A stretch of 64,000 nt of DNA from Mucilaginibacter sp. Bleaf8 (GTDB lineage Bacteria; Bacteroidota; Bacteroidia; Sphingobacteriales; Sphingobacteriaceae): positions 477,743 through 541,742 of the forward strand of contig NZ_JAHBBK010000002.1 in NCBI RefSeq assembly GCF_018390515.1. Direction: 5' to 3'. Numbering within the stretch: position 1 is the first letter of the stretch; the number at the start of each line of letters is the position of its first letter. Of the stretch, positions 41,548 to 49,860 are shown piece after piece. The notes under the pieces are model-generated. The model did no database searches and was not told where the DNA came from. It saw nothing but the letters and a program-made list of their open reading frames with translations. A program made the translations under genes and the position numbers.

Positions 41548-42984
41548 TTACCATGAATCGGTACGGAACGAAGATACCGGTAAGCCGTCGGTACCGAACA
41601 ACTCACCCACAATAAAATCGCGAAACGCATAGCGCACGGCAACCGGCTCTTTCACATCTGATGCGGATACCGACACAGAACTACCGGAAATAACCGCCTT
41701 TGCCTGATGAAAGACTTGGTCTTTACCGGCAATTTCGAAATTGTTTAATTCTTTGCCAAAAGTAGTAAGGCCATTAGGTGCATTTTGGAATTTGATGACC
41801 GCGATATTTCCGTTAATAGTGATTGATTCGTACTGCGGACTGGCAAAGCCGAAGCCGCCTTTGATGCCGTAAGTTTTACCCAGCGCCAGTAAAGCCAGGC
41901 GTGTGCCTCCAGCTTCTTTATGCGATGGGTGGATGGTAGCCTGTTCGCCTATATCCATTAAAACGGCCATGCCGCTGTTGGGTATTACATTTAACGATTT
42001 GCGTTGTGCTTCACGAATATAAGCGGAATTGTATTTGCCTCCCGATCTGTATGGCGGTAGCTGCGCATAATCATACGGTGCGATTTGGGCGTAGTAAAAC
42101 GGGAACTCGCCTTCGCCCCATAGTTCGCGCCAGCGATTAACCATGGCAGGGAACAGCTTTTCGTACTGGTCGGGCCGGTCGTAATTGGATTCGCCCTGGT
42201 ACCAGATGCAGCCTTTTATGCCATAACCAATTACCGGGTTTAGCATGCCGTTATATAGCGTAGTAGGCGTACGGTTTACTACTTTGATAGAATCAGTCTT
42301 AGCCGGGATTTTAATTTCAGGAAATGCTTTCAGCACATCCGGGTCCATCCATGCTTCGATGGTCGATCCGCCATAACTAACGTTAATCAATCCCACCGGT
42401 ACATTCAGCACCTGGTTAAGCTGGCGGCCAAAATAATAACCTGTAGCACTAAAGTTGCTCACATACTCCGGACTGGCCACATGCCATACCGAAGGCTTAC
42501 TGTTATCCTGCTGCTCCGTTTTAGATGATCGTGGAACGGTATAGATGCGGATATTGTTATTTTGTGAGTGCAGTATAGCCTCAGTTGATCCGGCAATGGG
42601 TTGCCCTTTAAAACCTTTCATGGGCATTTCCATGTTCGATTGACCGGTGCACAGCCATACTTCGCCAATCATGACATTGTTCAGCTTGATGGTTTTACCG
42701 TCATCAATAGTTAGCATGTACGGCCCGCCTGCGGTTGGCGTAGCTACCTTTACCTTCCAACGGCCACTGGCATCGGCCTTGGTTTTATATTGTTTGTTGT
42801 TCCAGGAAGTACGCACGTTAATGCTCTTCCCGGCAGCGTCCCATCCCCATACAGGTACTTGCGATTGCTGTTGCAAAACCATATCATCGGTAAATATTGA
42901 GGCCAGTTTTACCTGAGCCGAAACGTTAACCGAAAAGTTGCAAAGCGTAAGCATAATACCAGCTTTGAATAAGTGTAGTTTCAT
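41548..42984 (-). CDS. SGNH-type sialate O-acetylesterase family carbohydrate esterase (second copy)
   Basis: A 478-residue protein. The start at 42984 (MKLHLFKAG) gives a proper signal peptide ending near VSAQ and clears the upstream fbp gene; the longer reading would overlap fbp by 26 bp. The nucleophile serine lies in CTGQSNMEMPM, the family glutamate in WYQGESNYDRP and the likely histidine in TIHPSHKEAGG. Architecture matches the copy at 11610-13067. It should remove acetyl esters from pectin-derived sugars. It lies 31 bp after fbp and 13 bp before the DUF5703 gene, all on the - strand. Confidence 0.82.
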   Translation of the reverse strand: MKLHLFKAGIMLTLCNFSVNVSAQVKLASIFTDDMVLQQQSQVPVWGWDAAGKSINVRTSWNNKQYKTKADASGRWKVKVATPTAGGPYMLTIDDGKTIKLNNVMIGEVWLCTGQSNMEMPMKGFKGQPIAGSTEAILHSQNNNIRIYTVPRSSKTEQQDNSKPSVWHVASPEYVSNFSATGYYFGRQLNQVLNVPVGLINVSYGGSTIEAWMDPDVLKAFPEIKIPAKTDSIKVVNRTPTTLYNGMLNPVIGYGIKGCIWYQGESNYDRPDQYEKLFPAMVNRWRELWGEGEFPFYYAQIAPYDYAQLPPYRSGGKYNSAYIREAQRKSLNVIPNSGMAVLMDIGEQATIHPSHKEAGGTRLALLALGKTYGIKGGFGFASPQYESITINGNIAVIKFQNAPNGLTTFGKELNNFEIAGKDQVFHQAKAVISGSSVSVSASDVKEPVAVRYAFRDFIVGELFGTDGLPVSSFRTDSW

Positions 42985-43015
42985 TAATAGTTGTGATGCA
43001 AAATGTGGTGCTAAG

Positions 43016-44065
43016 TTATTGTATCTGCACCAGCCCTTCAAAAGTTCTTTTTGTTATCTGTGGCGAAAAGCAAGCCAGCATTTCTTCCACTTTGCCCACC
43101 ATATTTTCTGAACCAATTACAATAGCTGTGCGCTGGTGTAAGTCGTTCACCTCCAGTTCTAATATGCGGCTGTATCCATTGCTGGCCAGGCCGCCTGCTT
43201 GTTCTACTATAAAGGCCATTGGGTTACATTCATATACCAACCGTAGTTTGCCTTTAGGTGCCTGGGCGGTCATCGGGTAAATAAACACACCGCCCTTAAT
43301 TAAACTGCGGTGCAAATCGGCCACCATTGACCCGGTATAGCGCGAAGTATACGGGCGGCGTGTTTTTTCATCCTCCACCTGGCAGTACTTAATGTATTTT
43401 TTGATGCCATCCGGAAAATGGCTATAGTAACCTTCATTAATAGAGTATATATAGCCATCCTTAGGTATCTGCATATCGGGGTGCGAAAGGCAGAACTCAC
43501 CGATGGATGGGTCGAGTGTAAACCCGTTTACACCTTTGCCCGTGGTATACACCAGCATGGTTGATGAGCCGTAAATTACATATCCTGCGGCCACCTGTTC
43601 GGTGCCTTTTTGCAGCGCATCTTCCAGCGTTGCTTTTCCTTCGATACTTTTACGGCGATAGATAGAAAAAATAGTACCTACAGCAACATTAACATCAATG
43701 TTGGATGATCCGTCCAAAGGATCCATCGCTATGATGTATTTGGCATTCTTTGCTATTTCCGAATCAATAAAAATACATTCATCGTTTTCTTCGGATACGA
43801 CGATGCAGCATTCGCCCCCGCTTTTAAGGGCCGAAATAAACTGCTCGTTGGCATATACATCCAGCTTTTTCTGACCTTCGCCCTGCACGTTTACCGATCC
43901 CGCATCGCCAATAATGTCGGCCAGGCCAGCTTTGTTTACTTCACGGTTCACCACTTTTGCAGCTATGCCAATATCACGCAATAATCTCGATAGCTCGCCC
44001 TTGGCGTATGGGAAATCAGCCTGTTTCTCGATGATGAACTGTCCTAATGTTTTTACTGCTTTCAT
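43016..44065 (-). CDS. fbp: Fructose-1,6-bisphosphatase class I
   Basis: A 349-residue cytoplasmic enzyme of normal class I length. The metal-binding signature [19 protein letters not shown] is intact, preceded by the acidic metal-site segment [30 protein letters not shown] and [18 protein letters not shown] match the substrate and C-terminal regions. It hydrolyses fructose 1,6-bisphosphate to fructose 6-phosphate, the committed step of gluconeogenesis. Its position as first gene of a unit with two carbohydrate-active enzymes is unusual. It fits growth on sugars that are broken down to trioses and pyruvate (rhamnose, four-carbon acids), where hexose phosphates must be rebuilt. Confidence 0.95.
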   Translation of the reverse strand: MKAVKTLGQFIIEKQADFPYAKGELSRLLRDIGIAAKVVNREVNKAGLADIIGDAGSVNVQGEGQKKLDVYANEQFISALKSGGECCIVVSEENDECIFIDSEIAKNAKYIIAMDPLDGSSNIDVNVAVGTIFSIYRRKSIEGKATLEDALQKGTEQVAAGYVIYGSSTMLVYTTGKGVNGFTLDPSIGEFCLSHPDMQIPKDGYIYSINEGYYSHFPDGIKKYIKYCQVEDEKTRRPYTSRYTGSMVADLHRSLIKGGVFIYPMTAQAPKGKLRLVYECNPMAFIVEQAGGLASNGYSRILELEVNDLHQRTAIVIGSENMVGKVEEMLACFSPQITKRTFEGLVQIQ

Positions 44066-44193
44066 AGATGATGTAGATTTAAAATACTTTGATATTACAA
44101 TAACTCGTATTCAATAGCTGGCCGGTCATCAGCAAAGCCGGTTTGGCTTGGGCTATTAATAATTATGTAATTGATTTATAAGCGGGTTACATA

Positions 44194-44201
44194 CAAAAGT
44201 A
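44194..44201 (-). promoter_or_regulatory. Possible -7 promoter element upstream of fbp
   Basis: On the - strand the sequence reads TACTTTTG, an exact match to the Bacteroidota -7 consensus TAnnTTTG. It lies about 130 bp before the fbp start. No good TTG -33 element is found at the expected spacing, so the call is tentative. Confidence 0.3.
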
Positions 44202-44330
44202 CAGGTATGCAAAAGCAGGCTATTGCTGATTTTAACAAATCAGTGTACAATATTGCCAAGAATTAAGGGTAGGAAGTACGGTTGAGTGAAAAGGCTATAG
44301 TAGAGATAAAAATAAAGCGCTGATAACTAT

Positions 44331-44370
44331 AAAAAGAAAACCCTGCTTAGTATATAAGCAGGGTTTTATA
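44331..44370 (-). terminator. Terminator after the AraC-type regulator gene
   Basis: A perfect 13-bp inverted repeat: AAAACCCTGCTTA at 44337-44349 and TAAGCAGGGTTTT at 44355-44367, with loop GTATA. It lies just beyond the stop of the - strand regulator, and on that strand the stem is followed by a T-rich run (A-rich on the + strand at 44331-44340). Confidence 0.85.
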
Positions 44371-44371
44371 G

Positions 44372-45244
44372 TTAATTTTTAAGATAGCGCTTTTTGTATT
44401 CGGCAGGGGTAACTCCTTTTACCTTTTTGAAGTGCCGGTAAAAGTTAGATACGTTATTAAAGCCGCATTCAAAGCAAATTACTTCCGTAATCAGTTTGTT
44501 TTCGACCAGCAGTCGGCAGGCGTGACTTATGCGTATTTCAATCAAAAAGTCGTAATATGTTTTATTGGTCATCAGCTTAAAATACCTGCAAAAAGAAGTA
44601 ACGCTCAAATTACTTAGGGCCGAAATCTCATTCAGTGTAATGTCTCTTTTATAATTAGACAGTGTATAAGTGTAAATCTGGCTCAAACGTGCATCGTCCA
44701 TTTCACCAGGTTGTTGAAAGGCGTTGATGTTGCTTACAATAGGCTTGTAGTCGCGCGTTTCGGCCAGGTGTTTCAGGATGCTCAGCATAATAATCAAGCG
44801 GTCAAGGCTGCCGGCCTCTACGCCGCTTTGCATCAGGGTTATCACCTTCTCCTTAGTTTCGCCGGTGATGATCATGCCGCTTTTAGAGCGTTCGTAAAGT
44901 TTATTAATCAGGTAAGCTTCCGGTAAGGACAAGATGTCGCGGCCCAGGCAAGTTGGTAAAAACTGAAAAACGATAGCCTCAATGTTCAGGTTACTGTTTG
45001 GCTGGTAATACTCCTCGCGGCAGCGCCAGGCGTGGGGCAGGTTGGGGCCAAGCAGAATAAGTTCGTCCGACGAGAAGTTACCAATGTTATCGCCTATAAA
45101 ACGCACGCCTTCACCTTTTACATTATAATGCAGCTCAAGCTCCGGATGATAGTGCCATATATTGCCGAAATTGGGCTTAATGTCATGCCGGATAGTAAAC
45201 GAGCTTTCCGCTTCGCCGGACAGCTTACGATAAAGGGGCTTCAT
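44372..45244 (-). CDS. AraC-family transcriptional regulator with N-terminal cupin domain
   Basis: A 290-residue regulator when started at ATG 45244 (MKPLYRKLSG), which matches the usual beginning of this group; an in-frame ATG at 45301 would add 19 residues. The N-terminal half is a cupin-type sensor (IWHYHPELELHYN, GPNLPHAW). The C-terminal 100 residues hold two helix-turn-helix units: LNEISALSNLSVTSFCRYF and VICFECGFNNVSNFYRHF. It is divergent from the alcohol dehydrogenase/aldolase/kinase operon and so is the natural candidate to control it, probably sensing a sugar or sugar acid. Direct evidence for target sites is lacking. Confidence 0.85.
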   Translation of the reverse strand: MKPLYRKLSGEAESSFTIRHDIKPNFGNIWHYHPELELHYNVKGEGVRFIGDNIGNFSSDELILLGPNLPHAWRCREEYYQPNSNLNIEAIVFQFLPTCLGRDILSLPEAYLINKLYERSKSGMIITGETKEKVITLMQSGVEAGSLDRLIIMLSILKHLAETRDYKPIVSNINAFQQPGEMDDARLSQIYTYTLSNYKRDITLNEISALSNLSVTSFCRYFKLMTNKTYYDFLIEIRISHACRLLVENKLITEVICFECGFNNVSNFYRHFKKVKGVTPAEYKKRYLKN

Positions 45245-45394
45245 AACGTGTTTTATAATTGGTTGTTCAAGGTAGCAAAAAGATGCGTAATTGTATATCA
45301 TCTATCCACACAAATGTGCCGACATACCTCACTTAATGATAAGATGCTATTATTTATGGAAAAAATGATACAAAAAATGGCTTATAACCTTGGC

Positions 45395-45402
45395 TATGTT
45401 TG
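45395..45402 (+). promoter_or_regulatory. Possible -7 promoter element for the four-carbon-acid operon
   Basis: TATGTTTG matches the consensus TAnnTTTG exactly. It is in the divergent gap between the AraC regulator and the alcohol dehydrogenase, about 115 bp upstream of the ATG at 45517. A clear TTG at -33 is not seen, which is compatible with dependence on an activator such as the neighbouring AraC protein, but this is speculation. Confidence 0.4.
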
Positions 45403-45516
45403 TATTAAATAAACCAGTAATCACCCAATTAAATAATTACTAAGGATGTATTGGCTTTGCCGTGAAGCTTGCTTTGTAAGCTTTATTGCACGGGTACAGT
45501 ACTGACATGGCATTTT

Positions 45517-46671
45517 ATGGCTTTAGCGCAACACTTTAAAATCATTTTTCCAGGTAAGCTCATATTCGGTAACGGATGCCTGCAAAATTTAACCGGCGAA
45601 ATACAGGCATTACAATGCCAGGATGTTTTGATTGTGACCATTGAGCCGCTGTTAGCACAGTTACAAAGTTTAATAGCGCAGTTAGAACAAGCCAGCATCC
45701 GCGTAAGCATTGATACCAGTATAGTGCGCGAGCCTACCTTTGCCGATTTTAATGCCCTGTTGCAAAAACTGGGATCCAACAACATTGATCTGGTACTGGG
45801 GATAGGCGGCGGCAGTGTGCTGGATGTGGCCAAGCTGGTAGCTGCACAACTGGATAATACCCAAACGTTGGCCGAGATAGTTGGTATCGGGAATTTAAAA
45901 CAACGCAATATTAAACTTATTTGTGCCCCAGCAACCGCAGGTACAGGCAGCGAGGTGTCGCCTAATGCTATTTTGGTAGATGACGCTGACAACCAGAAAA
46001 AAGGCATCATTAGTCCGTTTTTAGTTCCCGATGCGGTATATGTTGATCCGCTGCTTACCATGAGTGTGCCGCCATCCATGACCGCTGCAACCGGGCTTGA
46101 TGCACTTACGCACTGTTTGGAGGCTTATACCAACAAATTTGCCCAGCCATTTATAGATATGTATGCCTATGAAGGCATGCGGTTAATTGCTGCTAATCTG
46201 GTAAAGGCGGTTAAACAAGGCAACGATGAAGAAGCCCGCACACAGGTAGCTATGGGTAGTTTACTGGGCGGATTTTGCTTAGGCCCCGTGAATACTGCTG
46301 CAGTACATGCGCTTGCCTATCCGTTGGGTAGCATGTTCCATTTGGCACATGGTTTATCCAATGCTTTGTTGCTGCCTCACGTAATGCAGTTCAATATGGA
46401 AGCGGCACCGGAACGATATGCCAGTGTTGCCATAGCATTGGGTTGCGAAAGGCAGATTGATGATTGGGATACCGCCCTGAAAGGTATTGAAAAGATTAAA
46501 CAGTTTATGCAGGAATGCGGTGTGCCTGCCCGTTTGCGCGATGTAGGTATCCCCGAGGATGCTATACCACAAATGGCCGAAGATGCCATGAAAATTACCC
46601 GATTACTGAACAATAACCCCCGACCGGTTACGCTGGACGATGCCATAGCCATATTTAAGGCAGCCTATTAA
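45517..46671 (+). CDS. Iron-containing alcohol dehydrogenase (group III)
   Basis: A 384-residue cytoplasmic enzyme. ATG 45517 gives the usual family length; an upstream TTG (45469) would add 16 unlikely residues. NAD(P)-binding GIGGGSVLDVAKLVA, then APATAGTGSEVSPNAIL, and the metal ligands in TGLDALTHCLEAY and HALAYPLGSMFHLAHGLSNA are all intact. These enzymes interconvert aldehydes and alcohols. The next three genes are an aldolase, PdxA2-like and a four-carbon acid sugar kinase. I infer that it reduces the aldehyde end of a four-carbon aldehyde-acid made by the aldolase, giving threonate or erythronate. Other aldehyde substrates are possible. Confidence 0.85.
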   Translation: MALAQHFKIIFPGKLIFGNGCLQNLTGEIQALQCQDVLIVTIEPLLAQLQSLIAQLEQASIRVSIDTSIVREPTFADFNALLQKLGSNNIDLVLGIGGGSVLDVAKLVAAQLDNTQTLAEIVGIGNLKQRNIKLICAPATAGTGSEVSPNAILVDDADNQKKGIISPFLVPDAVYVDPLLTMSVPPSMTAATGLDALTHCLEAYTNKFAQPFIDMYAYEGMRLIAANLVKAVKQGNDEEARTQVAMGSLLGGFCLGPVNTAAVHALAYPLGSMFHLAHGLSNALLLPHVMQFNMEAAPERYASVAIALGCERQIDDWDTALKGIEKIKQFMQECGVPARLRDVGIPEDAIPQMAEDAMKITRLLNNNPRPVTLDDAIAIFKAAY

Positions 46672-46703
46672 AAACAGTTAATCATTTTGAGATTGAAGTT
46701 TGA

Positions 46704-47642
46704 ATGAAAATTAACAAAAAGTTTCAGGGTAATGTGATACCGGTTATCACGCCGCTTACCCCGCAATACCGGTTAGATACAAATGCGGTAGAAAAGATAT
46801 TTACCAATCTATATCAAAACAAGGCGCTGCCATTTATACTGGGTACCACGGGTGAGTGTGCCTCGCTATCGGCCGAAATAAAAATCAACTACCTGCAGGT
46901 AGCCGGCCGGTTAAAAAAACCGGGCACCATGTTATATGCCGGTATATCAGGCAATTGCCTGGAGGATTCGGTTGAGATGGCCAAGCGCAGCTTTGATGTG
47001 GGTGCTGATGTGGTAGTGGCAACTTTGCCAACCTATTACAACCTCACGCCCGACCAGATGAAGCGATACTTTATTGACCTGGCCGATCAGGTTGGCGGGC
47101 CGCTCATCGCGTATAATATACCTGCAACTACACACATGTCTATCCCGCTGGCGCTGCTTGATGAGTTGAGCCATCATGAGCATATAGTAGGTACCAAAGA
47201 TTCTGAACGTAGCAAGGAGCGTTTAGACGAATCATTGTCGTTGTGGGCTGCACGCCCCGATTTTAGCCACTTTTTAGGATGGGCGGCACAGTCGGCCTAT
47301 GCACTGTTTAACTATACGGATGGTTTGGTACCAAGTACCGGCAACCTGGCACCCGAGGTGTATTGTGAAATGGAAGACGCTGTACTGAACGGCGATGAGG
47401 AGCGTGCTTATTTTCACCAGCGTCAGTCTGACATATTAGGTAACCTGTATCAGGCCGACCGCCTGCTGGGCGAATCATTAGCGGCGCTTAAGGTGCTGAT
47501 GCAAGAGAATGGCCTGTGCCAATCGGTAATGATGTCGCCACTGCAAGAGCTATCCGGCAGCGAAAAGCAAAGCCTGCAACAGGCATTCCACCAGTTAGTA
47601 AACGAAGAAGGAATTAAATTCAAAAATTATAACCATGTCTGA
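46704..47642 (+). CDS. DapA/NanA-superfamily class I aldolase (dihydrodipicolinate synthase family)
   Basis: A 312-residue TIM barrel. The Schiff-base lysine is Lys165 in IVGTKDSERS and the catalytic tyrosine Tyr137 in LIAYNIPA; the pyruvate carboxylate-binding loop is LGTTGECASLS. The family makes or splits bonds between pyruvate and an aldehyde. Biosynthetic DapA is unlikely because the gene is embedded with sugar-acid catabolic genes and overlaps pdxA2 by 8 bp. The proposed reaction is retro-aldol cleavage of a 2-keto-3-deoxy sugar acid; a seven-carbon diacid such as RG-II Dha would give pyruvate plus a four-carbon aldehyde-acid. A sialic-acid lyase role is less likely because no amino-sugar genes are present. 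Confidence 0.85.
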   Translation: MKINKKFQGNVIPVITPLTPQYRLDTNAVEKIFTNLYQNKALPFILGTTGECASLSAEIKINYLQVAGRLKKPGTMLYAGISGNCLEDSVEMAKRSFDVGADVVVATLPTYYNLTPDQMKRYFIDLADQVGGPLIAYNIPATTHMSIPLALLDELSHHEHIVGTKDSERSKERLDESLSLWAARPDFSHFLGWAAQSAYALFNYTDGLVPSTGNLAPEVYCEMEDAVLNGDEERAYFHQRQSDILGNLYQADRLLGESLAALKVLMQENGLCQSVMMSPLQELSGSEKQSLQQAFHQLVNEEGIKFKNYNHV

Positions 47643-48678
47643 AAAACCGATCTTAGGCATCACCATGGGCGATCCGGCCAGCATCGGTTCCGAAATTGCC
47701 ATAAAAGCATTGCTGGATCAGCACATTTATACGCATTGCCGTCCCTTACTGGTAGGCGATGCCGGTGTTTTTGAGCATATCATTGCAAAGCTGGGTCTGC
47801 AAGCCACCGTAAACGCAATCACAGAGGTAAGCCAGGCGCAGTTTGTGTATGGCAATATAGATGTGTTCGACCTGAAAAACGTCGACCTGAATGCACTTGA
47901 GTTTGGCGTAGTATCGGCAATGGCTGGTAATGCCGCGTTTGAATCGGTAGTAAAGGTGATTGAACTGGCCATGGCCGGGCAGATAGACGCAACCGTTACC
48001 GGTCCGCTCAATAAAAAGTCAATGAACGAGGCCGGGCACCACTTTGCCGGGCATACCGAAATATATGCGCACTATACCGGTACCAAAAAGTATGCTATGC
48101 TACTGGTAGAAGATCACATGAAAGTGATTCACGTATCTACCCACGTATCACTTCGCCAAGCTTGCGATCTGGTAAAGAAAGATCGTATTGTAGAAGTAGT
48201 TGAGCTGTTGCACAATGGTTTGATCAGTTTAGGTGAAACCAATCTGAAAATAGGGATAGCCGGTTTAAACCCGCATGCCGGCGATTCTGGTTTGTTTGGT
48301 ACGGAAGATGACGAAGAGATTTTACCTGCAGTTGAAGCTGCCCGAAGCTTAGGTTACGATGTGGAAGGCCCTGTACCGGCTGATACCATGTTCTCAAAAG
48401 CAGCTACCGGTTATTACGGCGGTGTTGTTGCCATGTACCATGATCAAGGTCATATCCCGTTCAAATTATCGGGCTTTAAATGGAACCCGGAAAAGAAACA
48501 GATGGATAGCGTAAAAGGTGTGAACATCACGATGGGCTTGCCCATTATCCGTACCTCGGTTGATCATGGAACCGCATTTGAAATAGCCGGGAAAGGTATA
48601 GCCAGCGCCGATGCAATGGTTTTAGCTATCGAATCAGCTATACAATTGTCTAAAAACAGAACCGTTGCTAAAGCATGA
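47635..48678 (+). CDS. pdxA2: PdxA2-type 4-phospho-threonate/erythronate dehydrogenase
   Basis: A 347-residue member of the PdxA family: MGDPASIGSEIAIKAL at the N-terminus, metal-binding histidines in HFAGHTEIYAHYTG and MYHDQGHIPFK, and GLPIIRTSVDHGTAFEIAG near the C-terminus. PdxA itself oxidises 4-phosphohydroxy-threonine for vitamin B6, but copies paired with DUF1537 kinases act in D-threonate and related pathways, where oxidation and decarboxylation of the 4-phosphate give dihydroxyacetone phosphate. Here it overlaps the aldolase by 8 bp and the kinase by 4 bp (ATGA), so the three are translationally coupled. The catabolic reading is therefore preferred. Confidence 0.85.
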   Translation: MSEKPILGITMGDPASIGSEIAIKALLDQHIYTHCRPLLVGDAGVFEHIIAKLGLQATVNAITEVSQAQFVYGNIDVFDLKNVDLNALEFGVVSAMAGNAAFESVVKVIELAMAGQIDATVTGPLNKKSMNEAGHHFAGHTEIYAHYTGTKKYAMLLVEDHMKVIHVSTHVSLRQACDLVKKDRIVEVVELLHNGLISLGETNLKIGIAGLNPHAGDSGLFGTEDDEEILPAVEAARSLGYDVEGPVPADTMFSKAATGYYGGVVAMYHDQGHIPFKLSGFKWNPEKKQMDSVKGVNITMGLPIIRTSVDHGTAFEIAGKGIASADAMVLAIESAIQLSKNRTVAKA

Positions 48679-49829
48679 TAGCCGTAATTGCAGATGATTT
48701 AACAGGTGCAGCCGAAATTGGCGGGATTGGATTGCAGTATAATCTGTCTGTTGAGATCTGCACGCAGGTGAATCCGGCAACTACAGCCGATCTGCTTATC
48801 ATCAACACCGACTCGCGTTCCAGGAACGAAGAAGAAGCCGTTGCAGTGGTTACAAAAGCCTGCGAAGACATAAAGCAGCTAAACCCTATACTTATCTACA
48901 AAAAAGTAGATTCTGTATTGCGCGGGCATGTGCTGGCCGAAGTAGAAGCGGAACTGAAAGTGCTTGAACTGGCCGGTACCTATATTTTACCAGCCAACCC
49001 GGCGCTTGGTCGCACGCTGGTGAGTGGTACCTATTGGGTGCACGGCGTACCGGTACATGAAACCTCCTTCGCTGCCGATCCAGAATTTCCGGTAACCAGC
49101 GCCAATGTATTGCATATGCTTAAAGCAACGCGCAGGGCTTGCACTTTTAAAAAGCATCATGAAGTATTTACTGATAAGGGTATGGTAATAGGCGAGGTAG
49201 CAAGCGTGGACGATTTACAACATTGGGCACAAAAAGCGGCCCGCAAAAAATACATGGTAGGCGCATCCGGTTTTTTCAACGCATTGTTAAATGTGCTGAA
49301 TGTTAGGAATGCACAACCGGTAGCAGCGTCCCCGCCTGTGGGTAAACCGGCGCTATATGTAAGCGGAACCACCTTTCAAAAAAATGCCGGCTTAATTAAA
49401 GACCTCTATAACTCAGGCGGCCCGGTAAGCTACATGCCTTCGGCATTGCTGGAAAGTAGTGTCAATGATAATGAGCTTATCACCAAATGGAGTAGTGAGA
49501 TAAGCAATCTGCTCCAATTAACCGGCAAAGCGGTAATAGCAATCAATCAGCAACTGCCGCAGGGCGGAGTTGCGCAAGCCGTACATTTAAGAAACCTGAT
49601 GGCCGCCGTCGTTAAACATGTGTTTGACCAGGTTGCCGTTAAAGAACTGGTGATTGAAGGCGGTTCAACTGCTGCCAGCATTCTTAAATCGCTGGCGCTG
49701 GATACGTTGTTACCGGTACAGGAACTGGCCGCCGGCGTAATTCGAAATGCGGTGCTGCATCCTCAAAATTTATATGTTACTTTAAAGCCGGGCAGCTATA
49801 CCTGGAGTGAGAAGATCTGGAATTTTTAG
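48675..49829 (+). CDS. Four-carbon acid sugar kinase family (DUF1537)
   Basis: A 384-residue kinase with the DUF1537 N-terminal signature AVIADDLTGAAEIGG, the substrate-side segment YKKVDSVLRGHV, and the C-terminal nucleotide-binding domain with IEGGSTAASILKSL and a KPGSY motif. Characterised members phosphorylate D-threonate, L-threonate, D-erythronate or related acids at O4 with ATP. A kinase next to PdxA2, with no oxidising dehydrogenase of the LtnD type, is the arrangement known for D-threonate. The start codon overlaps the pdxA2 stop. At 384 residues it is slightly shorter than the usual 400-430. Confidence 0.85.
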   Translation: MIAVIADDLTGAAEIGGIGLQYNLSVEICTQVNPATTADLLIINTDSRSRNEEEAVAVVTKACEDIKQLNPILIYKKVDSVLRGHVLAEVEAELKVLELAGTYILPANPALGRTLVSGTYWVHGVPVHETSFAADPEFPVTSANVLHMLKATRRACTFKKHHEVFTDKGMVIGEVASVDDLQHWAQKAARKKYMVGASGFFNALLNVLNVRNAQPVAASPPVGKPALYVSGTTFQKNAGLIKDLYNSGGPVSYMPSALLESSVNDNELITKWSSEISNLLQLTGKAVIAINQQLPQGGVAQAVHLRNLMAAVVKHVFDQVAVKELVIEGGSTAASILKSLALDTLLPVQELAAGVIRNAVLHPQNLYVTLKPGSYTWSEKIWNF

Positions 49830-49860
49830 CTGCCATTAGTGTTTACTAACCAATAAACCG

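Noticed and set aside
45483..46079. 198-codon - strand open frame opposite the alcohol dehydrogenase
   Set aside because: It is a Ser/Thr/Ala-rich complement of a clear enzyme gene, without domain or context support.
46704..47642. Lysine-biosynthesis DapA
   Set aside because: The active-site residues are those of the whole superfamily, and the gene overlaps pdxA2 in a sugar-acid catabolic operon; biosynthetic dapA would not be expected here.
47635..48678. Vitamin B6 biosynthesis PdxA
   Set aside because: It is translationally coupled to a DUF1537 kinase, the arrangement of the catabolic PdxA2 group, and no other B6 genes are near.
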